A stretch of 5,544 bases of DNA from Bacteroidota bacterium (GTDB taxonomy: Bacteria > Bacteroidota > Bacteroidia > Bacteroidales > Prolixibacteraceae), in NCBI GenBank assembly GCA_030695265.1, contig JAUYTA010000212.1:1-5544 (forward strand). The letters are read 5' to 3'. The translations under genes and the position numbers were made by a program. Every line of letters starts with the position of its first letter. The first letter of the stretch is position 1. Shown here one piece after another: positions 1 through 5,544 of the stretch. Under the pieces are notes generated by a model. That model did not search any database. It had not been told where the DNA came from and worked only from the letters and a program-made list of their open reading frames with translations.

Positions 1-20
1 ATATATATATATATATATAT
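1..20. repeat. (AT)10 dinucleotide tract at the window edge
   Basis: The first 20 bases are ten uninterrupted AT units, and the tract may continue beyond the window. It lies inside the open frame of the partial minus-strand ORF, where it encodes alternating Tyr and Ile. A unit of two bases in a coding frame can shift the frame when its length changes. It could equally be an ordinary low-complexity stretch, or mark a contig end. Confidence 0.8.
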
Positions 21-244
21 CCAATTTTTTCGGGGATATAGGGCGGAATTTCCAGTTGTAAAATATAGGGTTCCTCATTTATTTCATTCTTGTAATTAAT
101 CCAAAAAGATATCAATTCATTTTCTGAATTAAAGATTTTAAGAATTTCTTTTCCCTGACATAAAGCCCAATCATCTTCTACTTTAGCCTTGTATACACGT
201 GATTTGTTGAAAATATAAAATTGCTTTAATTTTTGTTTTTTCAT
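1..244 (-). CDS. Small hypothetical protein, C-terminus cut by the left window edge
   Basis: An open frame starts at an ATG (minus strand, 244-242) and stays open for 81 codons to the window edge. The product begins MKKQKLKQFYIFNKSRVYKA and is lysine-, isoleucine- and tyrosine-rich. I see no signal peptide, no membrane segment and no motif I recognise. The last visible codons fall in an alternating AT tract and read as Tyr-Ile repeats, so the true C-terminus is not visible. The start lies 45 bp after the stop of the membrane-anchored hypothetical gene on the same strand, so the two are probably co-transcribed; no separate promoter is visible in the gap. There is no Shine-Dalgarno site, only an AT-rich leader, which is normal in Bacteroidota. 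Function is unknown. Absence of stops over 81 codons in such AT-rich DNA, the operon-like position and ordinary amino-acid composition support it being real, but it remains a prediction. Confidence 0.55.
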   Translation of the reverse strand, partial: MKKQKLKQFYIFNKSRVYKAKVEDDWALCQGKEILKIFNSENELISFWINYKNEINEEPYILQLEIPPYIPEKIGYIYIYI

Positions 245-289
245 AAGACTAATTAATTAAGAATTAACCATAGGGGTATGTGCGTGTTA

Positions 290-1009
290 TTAGTTCTGCA
301 CATCAGTCTTTGATTTGGGCAGTAATTTTACTTTATTTACAGTAGAATCTATCAGGGAATTGGACAATATGTAAGCTTTAATTGTGTCTGTTTTAGGCAC
401 GCTTTTTATTTCGACAATTCGCTCATTTCTACTTGTAAAAAAGTTAAAAAGAGTAGAAAATAAAACACCAAATATTGATAATAATGCAATTGCTTTCGTC
501 CAATTCATCGCTGTTTTGCGATCCTTTACTTCTAATTCAAATCTTTTTTCTTCTAAAGTCTTATACCCTCGACTCTTAAAGTCTTCTAAATCAGGACTAG
601 GTATTATATATTTTACTCCATATTGATAAGCTAATGTATGAGTTTCAACAGGTTGATCTATTTTTTCTTGTTTTTGAATCAGCATTGTTGGAAATTTCAA
701 AAATTTCGCATTATAAGATTGATATTCATAATCATCTTTGAGGAATTCTATAACTAGAAATTCCTTTTTTAGTTTTTCCACAAGCGCGATGTATTCTTTC
801 AGTGCATTGAAGCTCGTTTCAAAATCATTAAGTATTATAAGGTGCCCCTCCATACCTGAAAATCTTTTCTCATCCTTTGCTTTGAGAATCTTTATTGTTT
901 CATCATGCGGAGTATAATCTAGAAATTTATAGATGAAAGTTAAAACGTCATATACTTCATTCTTGATTATTGAATTAATAATATTCTTTTGGAGATTTGT
1001 TAGTTCCAT
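290..1009 (-). CDS. Hypothetical protein with one predicted transmembrane helix
   Basis: I do not recognise the family. From the ATG at 1009 the product is 239 residues. Residues 1 to about 165 look soluble, acidic/lysine-rich and largely helical. A hydrophobic stretch at about 170-192 (WTKAIALLSIFGVLFSTLFN) follows a charged segment (EVKDRKTAMN) and is followed by SRNER; a short C-terminal tail of about 45 residues rich in Lys, Ser and Thr closes the protein. There is no N-terminal signal peptide, so it is probably a single-pass or tail-proximal membrane-anchored protein; which side the main domain faces is uncertain. A longer reading from a TTG at 1045 adds 12 residues and has a weak AGAAG upstream only 3 bases away; I prefer the ATG. 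It is the first visible gene of a two-gene minus-strand unit with the small ORF at 244. The gene is AT-rich compared with the genes to the right, which fits accessory DNA. Confidence 0.7.
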   Translation of the reverse strand: MELTNLQKNIINSIIKNEVYDVLTFIYKFLDYTPHDETIKILKAKDEKRFSGMEGHLIILNDFETSFNALKEYIALVEKLKKEFLVIEFLKDDYEYQSYNAKFLKFPTMLIQKQEKIDQPVETHTLAYQYGVKYIIPSPDLEDFKSRGYKTLEEKRFELEVKDRKTAMNWTKAIALLSIFGVLFSTLFNFFTSRNERIVEIKSVPKTDTIKAYILSNSLIDSTVNKVKLLPKSKTDVQN

Positions 1010-1085
1010 TTGTCCGAAATTTAATGTATCAACTATGTTGAGCAAATTCTTCTGTTGATTTTAATGAGGGATATAAGCTAAGATT

Positions 1086-1093
1086 CAAATATA
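1086..1093 (-). promoter_or_regulatory. Candidate Bacteroidota -7 box (TATATTTG)
   Basis: On the minus strand these bases read TATATTTG, a full match to the TAnnTTTG -7 consensus known for the Bacteroidota primary sigma factor. Transcription would begin near 1080, giving a leader of about 70 bases before the ATG at 1009. A TTG -33 element at the usual 19-21 base spacing is not evident, and such a motif can arise by chance in AT-rich DNA, so this is a candidate only. Confidence 0.4.
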
Positions 1094-1108
1094 GCCAATT
1101 TCTATATT
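1088..1108. repeat. Short inverted repeat overlapping the candidate promoter
   Basis: AATATAG (1088-1094) is the exact reverse complement of CTATATT (1102-1108), with a 7-base spacer (CCAATTT). The left arm overlaps the candidate -7 box. The geometry, 7-base arms with centres 14 bases apart, could suit a dimeric regulator, but the arms are AT-only apart from one G/C pair and chance is possible. Confidence 0.35.
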
Positions 1109-1160
1109 CAGTGCATCTGAATTATCCGAAAGATTTGAAGGCTAGTTAAGAAATAAAAAA

Positions 1161-1291
1161 GAATGCTCCCTTCGACTCTTCTTTCGACTGCGTCACGCTC
1201 AGGAAACAAAGCGCTCAGAGAGGAGATAAAATTTGAATAATTGCGAAATGAAGAGTTGGCATCTTTTACCGTTCAGCTTAAGATGACGGGG
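1161..1291. repeat. Degraded intergenic repeat of the TTCGACT/CGCTCAG type
   Basis: TTCGACT occurs twice (1171-1177, 1183-1189), CGCTCAG occurs twice (1196-1202, 1212-1218), and TTCAGCTTAAGATGACGGGG follows at 1272-1291. These blocks resemble, in order, the common bacterial intergenic repeat containing CTTCGACT-CGCTCAG-ATGACGG, but here interrupted and partly duplicated. That family resemblance is from memory. The stretch stands out from its AT-rich left flank and has no coding frame. Exact ends are uncertain. Confidence 0.45.
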
Positions 1292-1386
1292 AAATGAACA
1301 GAATTAAAGGAATGAATAGATTATTAAAAACTAATCCGTTTCTTTTTTGTTCGTTATCAGGATGTTTAACTAAAAAAACTAAAACA

Positions 1387-2049
1387 ATGAGCAAAGTGAT
1401 CAATTTTGGTGAAGATGTTGAAGGTTATGAAATCCCGGTTTTGAACGAACGGGAAATAAGGGCTGCTGCCGGAATATTATTTGTTTGGGCTTTTCTGGCT
1501 ATTTTGGCGGCCATTATGCAGGGAAGTTTTGTTCTGCTGAAGTATTTTATTCTCGCTTTTCTGTTCGATTTTATCATTCGGGTGTTTATTAGCCCAAAAT
1601 TTTCGCCAACATTGGTCATCGGGCGTTTAATTGTAAGGAGGCAGGTTCCGGAATATGTTGGAGCTGCGCAGAAAAAGTTTGCCTGGGTGATAGGTCTCTT
1701 TTTAGCCCTGACAATGCTGGTACTGGTAGTATTTGTTAATTCATTCAGCCCGATCACCGGCATAATCTGCCTGATTTGCCTGATATTTCTGCTTTTCGAA
1801 TCAGCATTTGGCATTTGTCTGGGTTGCCTGTTTTATGGCTTGTATTATGGAAAAAAAGCAAAATATTGTCCCGGCGAAGTTTGCGAGATAAAAGACCGGC
1901 ATGAAATTCAAAAAACTTCGTGGACACAAGTCCTCATTGTTCTTGGTTTTATCGCCTTCATCGTATTGTCAGTATATTTATTCAAAGATACGTTTAGCGA
2001 AAAGCCACAGGATTTGTTTAAAATTATGGAATCAGCTCAATCAAAATAA
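1387..2049 (+). CDS. DUF4395 family multi-pass membrane protein
   Basis: The 220-residue product from the ATG at 1387 matches the DUF4395 pattern as I know it: an N-terminal VLNEREIRAAAG segment, DFIIRVF at 61-67, SPKFSPT at 69-75, KKFAWVIG at 97-104, and the family hallmark ESAFGICLGCLFYG at 138-151. Hydrophobic segments lie at about 26-44, 48-67, 99-119, 121-150 and 179-199, so it is an inner-membrane protein. Cysteines C144 and C147 sit in the conserved GxCxGC motif. A second pair, C161 and C166 (CPGEVC), follows in the loop before the last helix. The family's role is unknown; the paired cysteines invite a thiol-redox or sulfur-related guess, which is inference. An upstream in-frame ATG at 1294 would add 31 residues (MNRIKGMNRLLKTN...) unlike the family N-terminus, so I start at MSKVINFGE, preceded by an A-rich leader. 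The gene stands alone on the plus strand and ends at a hairpin terminator. Confidence 0.85.
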   Translation: MSKVINFGEDVEGYEIPVLNEREIRAAAGILFVWAFLAILAAIMQGSFVLLKYFILAFLFDFIIRVFISPKFSPTLVIGRLIVRRQVPEYVGAAQKKFAWVIGLFLALTMLVLVVFVNSFSPITGIICLICLIFLLFESAFGICLGCLFYGLYYGKKAKYCPGEVCEIKDRHEIQKTSWTQVLIVLGFIAFIVLSVYLFKDTFSEKPQDLFKIMESAQSK

Positions 2050-2070
2050 GAGATTGGTTTTACTAGTCAT

Positions 2071-2115
2071 AAAAAGTCAGGGCTTCAATTTAATTGAAAC
2101 CCTGACTTTTGTTTT
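2071..2115. terminator. Bidirectional rho-independent terminator
   Basis: AAAAGTCAGGG (2072-2082) pairs perfectly with CCCTGACTTTT (2100-2110). After one C/A mismatch (2083/2099) the stem continues TTCAATT/AATTGAA (2084-2090 with 2092-2098) to a nearly closed loop. T-runs follow on both strands: TTTTGTTTT on the plus strand (2107-2115), and TTTTT on the minus strand, complementary to 2071-2075. It lies 22 bases after the DUF4395 stop and 20 bases after the nagB stop, so it can end transcription of both convergent genes. Confidence 0.9.
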
Positions 2116-2129
2116 AAACTAAGTTTGAA

Positions 2130-2957
2130 CTACCAAACTAAATCCGAATTCAGCAGACTTTCGGGATCAAGGTTGTTCTTTTCAATGTCCTTAAAATGCT
2201 TGTAAGTTCCTACTTTCAGCTCGTAGGTGGCGGCTTCGTCGCAAACAATCATTCCGCGGGGGTGCAATTGCAGGGCGCTGATGGTCCACATGTGATTTAC
2301 ACCTTCTTCAACGGCATGTTGCAATGCGCGCGATTTGTTGTAGCCATTCACGATGATCAGAACTTCTTTTGAATCCATCACAGTAGCAATTCCGACCGTT
2401 AATGAAGATGGCGGAACTTTATTCACATCGTTGTCGAAAAAGCGTGAGTTGGCCACTTTGGTGTCGTAGTTCAGCTCCTTGTCGCGGGTGCGCGATGCCA
2501 GCGAAGAGCCGGGTTCATTGAAAGCCAGATGTCCATCGGGACCAATTCCGCCCAAGAACAAATCTATTCCGCCCACCGCCGTAATTTTGTCCTCGTATGA
2601 CTGGCATTCAGCTTTGATATCCGGTGCATTTCCGTTCAGGATATTTACGTTCTTTTGCTGAATGTCAATATGGCCAAAGAAATTAGTCCACATAAACGTG
2701 TGGTAACTTTGCGGGTGTTCTTTGGGGATACCCACATATTCGTCCATGTTGAAGGTTACCACATTGCGGAACGAAACCTTGCCTACCTTGCATAACTGAA
2801 TCAATTCGGAGTATGTTCCGAGCGGCGACGAACCCGTTGGCAGACCTAAAACAAAAGGTTTTTCAGCCGTTGGTGCAGCCAAAATAATTTTCCGGGCAAT
2901 GTAATTGGCCACCCATTTTGAAGTTAAATCGTGATTGGCCTGAATAATAAGTCTCAT
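2130..2957 (-). CDS. nagB: Glucosamine-6-phosphate deaminase
   Basis: NagB converts glucosamine 6-phosphate to fructose 6-phosphate and ammonia in the cytoplasm, linking amino-sugar use to glycolysis. The 275-residue product aligns without gaps with the E. coli enzyme (266 residues) through most of its length, so numbering is shared. The phosphate loop LPTGSSP is at 39-45, the FNMDEYVG block at 69-76 includes catalytic D72, and [11 protein letters not shown] at 139-149 contains D141, H143 and E148. K208 and R172 are also present. Allosteric-site residues known from E. coli are mostly kept (S151, R158, K160, Y121), but Y254 is replaced by His, and C219 and C228 by Gly and Ala. The C-terminus is about 9 residues longer, like Bacteroides NagB. 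The start overlaps the DUF4954 stop as ATGA, so translation is probably coupled; expression is likely from a promoter beyond the right edge. The gene ends 20 bases before the terminator hairpin. Confidence 0.97.
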   Translation of the reverse strand: MRLIIQANHDLTSKWVANYIARKIILAAPTAEKPFVLGLPTGSSPLGTYSELIQLCKVGKVSFRNVVTFNMDEYVGIPKEHPQSYHTFMWTNFFGHIDIQQKNVNILNGNAPDIKAECQSYEDKITAVGGIDLFLGGIGPDGHLAFNEPGSSLASRTRDKELNYDTKVANSRFFDNDVNKVPPSSLTVGIATVMDSKEVLIIVNGYNKSRALQHAVEEGVNHMWTISALQLHPRGMIVCDEAATYELKVGTYKHFKDIEKNNLDPESLLNSDLVW

Positions 2958-4975
2958 ATTTTTTGTTTTTGAATTGTCTTCTCAATTTCTGTTAATTTTT
3001 CGATCATGCGGTCACCTAGAATGGTTTTTCGTTCGATGTGATTTACGATTTCTTTTACAAAGTCGTTACTCTCAAAACTACCCCTTACTTTATCAAAATC
3101 AAGCTTTTGGGTGGTTTTATTTCCATCCATTCCAAATCCGGTCATCGAATCCAACCGGAATTCCTTTTTTGCATCTTCATACAACATCTGATCCAGTCCG
3201 ATAACACTATCTTTCCATTTTCTTACCAAACTGATGATGTCTCCGATTTTCAGATCTTCAATCTGTTTGCCTTTTTGCTGAATCAGCAATTCCGCGGCCC
3301 ATGTCCATTCGTAATCGTAATAGTTGGTATGAAGTTTTTTGAATTCCTGCTCTATTTCTTCAAGGCTTACAAATTTACGTTTTTCAATGTCTTTTATCAG
3401 TCTGCTGATTTCCGTTTTGGGAGCAATCAATCCCGACAAATCGCTCCATTCGCCCTGTCCGATAGAATTTACAGGCTTCAGGCATTCCTGAATTTCTTCC
3501 CATGTCTGAACATTGCATTTGTTGATCCGCGAAATAACCGAATTTCCCAGAAATTTATAGATGGCTTTTTGGTACAAGTCGATCCCTTTTTCAAGGGCTC
3601 TTCTGCTGATCATGGTATTCCGGTAAGCAAATACTTCGGTTGTTTCTCCTGAAATATCTTTCAGCCGGTTCAGGATATCCAATCCTTTCTGCATTTTTTG
3701 AATGGTAAACGGACTGAGCAAATTGAAGTTGATACAATCCAGTTTTTCCGGGTCTTTGCGTCGGTCACGTTTTGGCCACTTTAATACATCGCGGATGGTT
3801 CCCACACTGCGAAGGTTTATTCCGGGTGCAATCCAGCTTTCATCCTTATTTTCAATCAAATACGAAAAAGGAAGATCAGAAGTATCGGTATTTTTGTAGT
3901 GACGACCCATTACCAGTGTAAATGCACCTATTTTTGCAGGCCAGAGAATATATGAATCAGAAGTAGTTTTTGATCCGCGCTCAACAATTCCGTGATGAAT
4001 CGGGCCCAATTTGTACATGTGGTTACTTTGGTTCGAACCGCTTCCGGCATTACAAAAAGAAAACATTCCGGCAATCAGCAAGGTCGATTTGTGATGGGAT
4101 ACCGTGTAAGGGCCTCCAAAAACAGAACAGGCCTCCCCAAGAAATCCCTGGCAATTGGCAAAAAACAACGATTTCTCAGCCGAATATTGTTTGCCAAGAA
4201 TACAACCCTGACCGACAAAACATTCTGAAATAATGGTACCGTCAGAAATCTCGGCTCCTGAAGAAACGATAAAGTTCTCAGCTAAAATTCCGGCGCCCAA
4301 TTTTACGGGGGCAAATTCGTTGCTGTTTACCGAGCCATTTTCGAGCCGTGTTGGTCCTGAAACCTGGCTGTAAGGTCCGAATTTTACATTCTTTATTTGG
4401 CGGCAGTTGCGGATTTCAGAGTGCGCACCGATGATTCCCCTGGTACTTTTAACCGATTCAGCATACTCCGAAATTTTCGATTCCAGTTCAGAAATTAGGC
4501 AATGTCGGTGTTTGTACCAAGCCAGAAAGTACGCCAGATGAGCCGATAATTTATCGTAAATCATCACTCCTCGCCCACCTGTTTCGTCAAGGGTTGAAAC
4601 TTTGATCCCATTGCCAAAACTCGTTTCACCTTCGATGAAACACAGTTCAATATTTTCGAGAATTACATGGTCTTCAATATCGTAATTGGCTATATAGTTG
4701 CAAATGTGATGGATATAGACATGGTTGCCAATGCTGCAATTGTGAATACTTGCGTTGTAAATTCCGCAATTGCGTGTAATTCCTCCGATAAATGCCACCG
4801 TTCCGGAGTTATCGCCAATCCTGATTGTTCCGGAGAATTGTACATTGCGGACATTTTGGGGAATAAATCCTTTACCAACGCTAATTTGATCCCATTCATT
4901 TGAAGTGCAACCTTGTTGCTTTAAAATTTCAATTTCAATAGGGGAAAGTGACCGGTATTCCTGATTGTTTTCCAA
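2954..4975 (-). CDS. DUF4954 family protein, left-handed beta-helix repeat protein
   Basis: The 673-residue product matches the DUF4954 family found next to nagB in Bacteroidota. Residues about 43-134 and 180-277 contain imperfect hexapeptide-like turns (for example [13 protein letters not shown] and [20 protein letters not shown]), typical of left-handed beta-helix proteins such as the C-terminal half of GlmU. A helical insert lies at about 140-178. A highly characteristic block at 289-360 includes [34 protein letters not shown] and [17 protein letters not shown]. Residues about 410-673 look helical and charged and form a separate C-terminal domain (I believe named DUF6819, from memory). No nucleotidyltransferase signature of the GxGT...K type is visible, so sugar-nucleotide pyrophosphorylase annotations sometimes given to this family are doubtful. 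The start is TTG at 4975, 11 bases after the methyltransferase stop; no ATG lies near, and the N-terminus [18 protein letters not shown] fits relatives. Coupling to nagB suggests an amino-sugar role, by inference. Confidence 0.9.
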   Translation of the reverse strand: MENNQEYRSLSPIEIEILKQQGCTSNEWDQISVGKGFIPQNVRNVQFSGTIRIGDNSGTVAFIGGITRNCGIYNASIHNCSIGNHVYIHHICNYIANYDIEDHVILENIELCFIEGETSFGNGIKVSTLDETGGRGVMIYDKLSAHLAYFLAWYKHRHCLISELESKISEYAESVKSTRGIIGAHSEIRNCRQIKNVKFGPYSQVSGPTRLENGSVNSNEFAPVKLGAGILAENFIVSSGAEISDGTIISECFVGQGCILGKQYSAEKSLFFANCQGFLGEACSVFGGPYTVSHHKSTLLIAGMFSFCNAGSGSNQSNHMYKLGPIHHGIVERGSKTTSDSYILWPAKIGAFTLVMGRHYKNTDTSDLPFSYLIENKDESWIAPGINLRSVGTIRDVLKWPKRDRRKDPEKLDCINFNLLSPFTIQKMQKGLDILNRLKDISGETTEVFAYRNTMISRRALEKGIDLYQKAIYKFLGNSVISRINKCNVQTWEEIQECLKPVNSIGQGEWSDLSGLIAPKTEISRLIKDIEKRKFVSLEEIEQEFKKLHTNYYDYEWTWAAELLIQQKGKQIEDLKIGDIISLVRKWKDSVIGLDQMLYEDAKKEFRLDSMTGFGMDGNKTTQKLDFDKVRGSFESNDFVKEIVNHIERKTILGDRMIEKLTEIEKTIQKQKI

Positions 4976-4986
4976 GTTGTTTGTTT

Positions 4987-5544
4987 TTATGAAGTTATTT
5001 GGGCGAGATAATCAAAATATTGCCCTTTAATTACTTTATTCAATTTAAGCTGATTTTTTTCAACAGCATTTTCCAGATTGTTCAGATCGACATACAACCA
5101 CGGAAACGGCTGGCTGATCCAGTTTTCATATTCAGTTTGAAAGCTTAGTTCACCGTAATAATTTTCTGCATTCAGGTCGATTACCGCCGAACCATCTTCC
5201 TGTTCGTATAAATAGATTAAGTCAGACGAATCGATCAATATCTGACCTCCCGGATTGAGCAATGTTTTCAGGTGATGCAGTAATACTTCCAATCCACTCA
5301 GGGTTCCGGCAATTCCGGTCCCGTTCATCAGTAAAAGAATGGTATCGAATGTCTGGTTGCCGAATTTAAAAATATCCTGCTGAACCACATTCCTTACATT
5401 TCTGCTTTTCAGAACTTCACAGCAAAGTTCGGATGTTTCAATTGCTGTCAGCTCAAAACCTTTCTCCTGAAGATATACAGAATGAGGGCCTGCACATGCA
5501 CCAACATCGTGTATCCGACCCTTGCACAATGCCATTGCTTTTTT
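4987..5544 (-). CDS. Class I SAM-dependent methyltransferase, N-terminus beyond the window
   Basis: The visible 185 codons stay open to the right edge. The internal ATG at 5535 is probably not the start, because the codons before it (Lys-Lys-Ala) continue into family-like sequence and motif I would otherwise lie only about 10 residues from the N-terminus. Counting from that Met, motif I is HDVGACAGPHS at 9-19, the SAM-binding glycine loop. The acidic residue after strand 2 is in LTAIETSE (29-36). VVQQDIF is at 49-55, FDTILLLMNGTGIAGT (63-78) covers strand 4 and the following loop, and LLNPGGQILIDSSDL (91-105) is strand 5. The C-terminus (LNKVIKGQYFDYLAQITS) resembles the end of cytosolic Bacteroidota methyltransferases of about 230-250 residues. 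The substrate cannot be told. It is the first visible gene of the operon with DUF4954 (11-bp gap) and nagB. Confidence 0.88.
   Translation of the reverse strand, partial: KKAMALCKGRIHDVGACAGPHSVYLQEKGFELTAIETSELCCEVLKSRNVRNVVQQDIFKFGNQTFDTILLLMNGTGIAGTLSGLEVLLHHLKTLLNPGGQILIDSSDLIYLYEQEDGSAVIDLNAENYYGELSFQTEYENWISQPFPWLYVDLNNLENAVEKNQLKLNKVIKGQYFDYLAQITS

Larger units (their letters stand above)
1010..1386. other. Intergenic region between divergent genes
   Basis: About 377 bases lie between the divergent starts of the minus-strand membrane-anchored protein and the plus-strand DUF4395 protein. The left part (1010-1160) is AT-rich and holds a -7-like box overlapping an inverted repeat. The middle (about 1161-1291) is a degraded repeat-like sequence that is richer in GC. 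The right part (1294-1386) is in frame with the DUF4395 gene and open, but does not look like the family's N-terminus, so I treat it as leader. I see no RNA gene and no convincing TAnnTTTG box on the plus strand. Confidence 0.6.

Noticed and set aside
384..626. 80-codon plus-strand open frame
   Set aside because: It is antisense to the minus-strand membrane-anchored gene and has no supporting signal.
1010..1045. TTG start at 1045 for the membrane-anchored hypothetical protein
   Set aside because: The upstream AGAAG is only 3 bases away and the ATG at 1009 is close by. The longer start cannot be excluded without homologues.
1294..1386. N-terminal extension of the DUF4395 protein from the ATG at 1294
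   Set aside because: The added 31 residues do not resemble the family's N-terminus, and the ATG directly abuts the degraded repeat. The ATG at 1387 gives the expected start.
1046..1386. A possible CRISPR array or small RNA gene in the intergenic repeat-like region
   Set aside because: The repeated blocks are only 7 bases with irregular spacing, there are no regular spacers, and no stable stem with a T-run is visible.
1425..1814. 129-codon minus-strand open frame
   Set aside because: It is antisense to the DUF4395 gene, whose motifs and membrane segments are clear; the product has no recognisable features.
3038..3652. 204-codon plus-strand open frame
   Set aside because: It lies antisense inside the well-supported DUF4954 gene. 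Its product is rich in Phe and Ile as expected from a reverse-strand reading, with no family resemblance.
3970..4233. Overlapping plus-strand frames of 78 and 87 codons
   Set aside because: Both lie antisense within the conserved beta-helix part of DUF4954 and overlap each other; they are shadows of that gene.

Overview
The window looks like a chromosomal segment of a Bacteroidota bacterium, possibly a Marinilabiliales/Prolixibacteraceae-like lineage; the exact genus cannot be read from the sequence. The evidence is a NagB very close in sequence to the Bacteroides type, a DUF4954 protein (a family I know mainly from Bacteroidota) directly upstream of it, A-rich leaders without clear Shine-Dalgarno sites, and one -7-like box of the TAnnTTTG type used by the Bacteroidota housekeeping sigma factor.

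Layout from left to right. (1) Positions 1-1009 are AT-rich and carry two unrecognised minus-strand genes: a protein with one predicted membrane segment (290-1009), and downstream of it a small ORF (start at 244) that runs off the left edge through an (AT)10 tract. (2) Positions 1010-1386 hold no gene. They contain a candidate minus-strand promoter overlapping a short inverted repeat, and a degraded GC-richer intergenic repeat of the 'TTCGACT...CGCTCAG...ATGACGGG' type. (3) A plus-strand gene (1387-2049) encodes a multi-pass membrane protein that I assign to DUF4395. (4) A long hairpin (2072-2110) with T-runs on both strands separates it from a convergent minus-strand operon. (5) That operon runs from the right edge leftward: a class I SAM-dependent methyltransferase (N-terminus cut by the window edge), then an 11-bp gap, then a DUF4954 left-handed beta-helix protein (TTG start), then an ATGA overlap, then glucosamine-6-phosphate deaminase nagB.

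Functionally, the best understood gene is nagB, which sends amino sugars into glycolysis. The tightly coupled DUF4954 protein has the hexapeptide-like repeats of sugar-nucleotide acyl/nucleotidyl-transferases but no visible nucleotidyltransferase domain. Its role is unknown, and the translational coupling suggests amino-sugar or sugar-nucleotide metabolism. The left part of the window is compositionally different (one sampled 60-base line is about 23% GC, against about 62% in a sampled line of nagB), which fits accessory DNA. I see no rRNA, tRNA, CRISPR array, transposase or phage gene.
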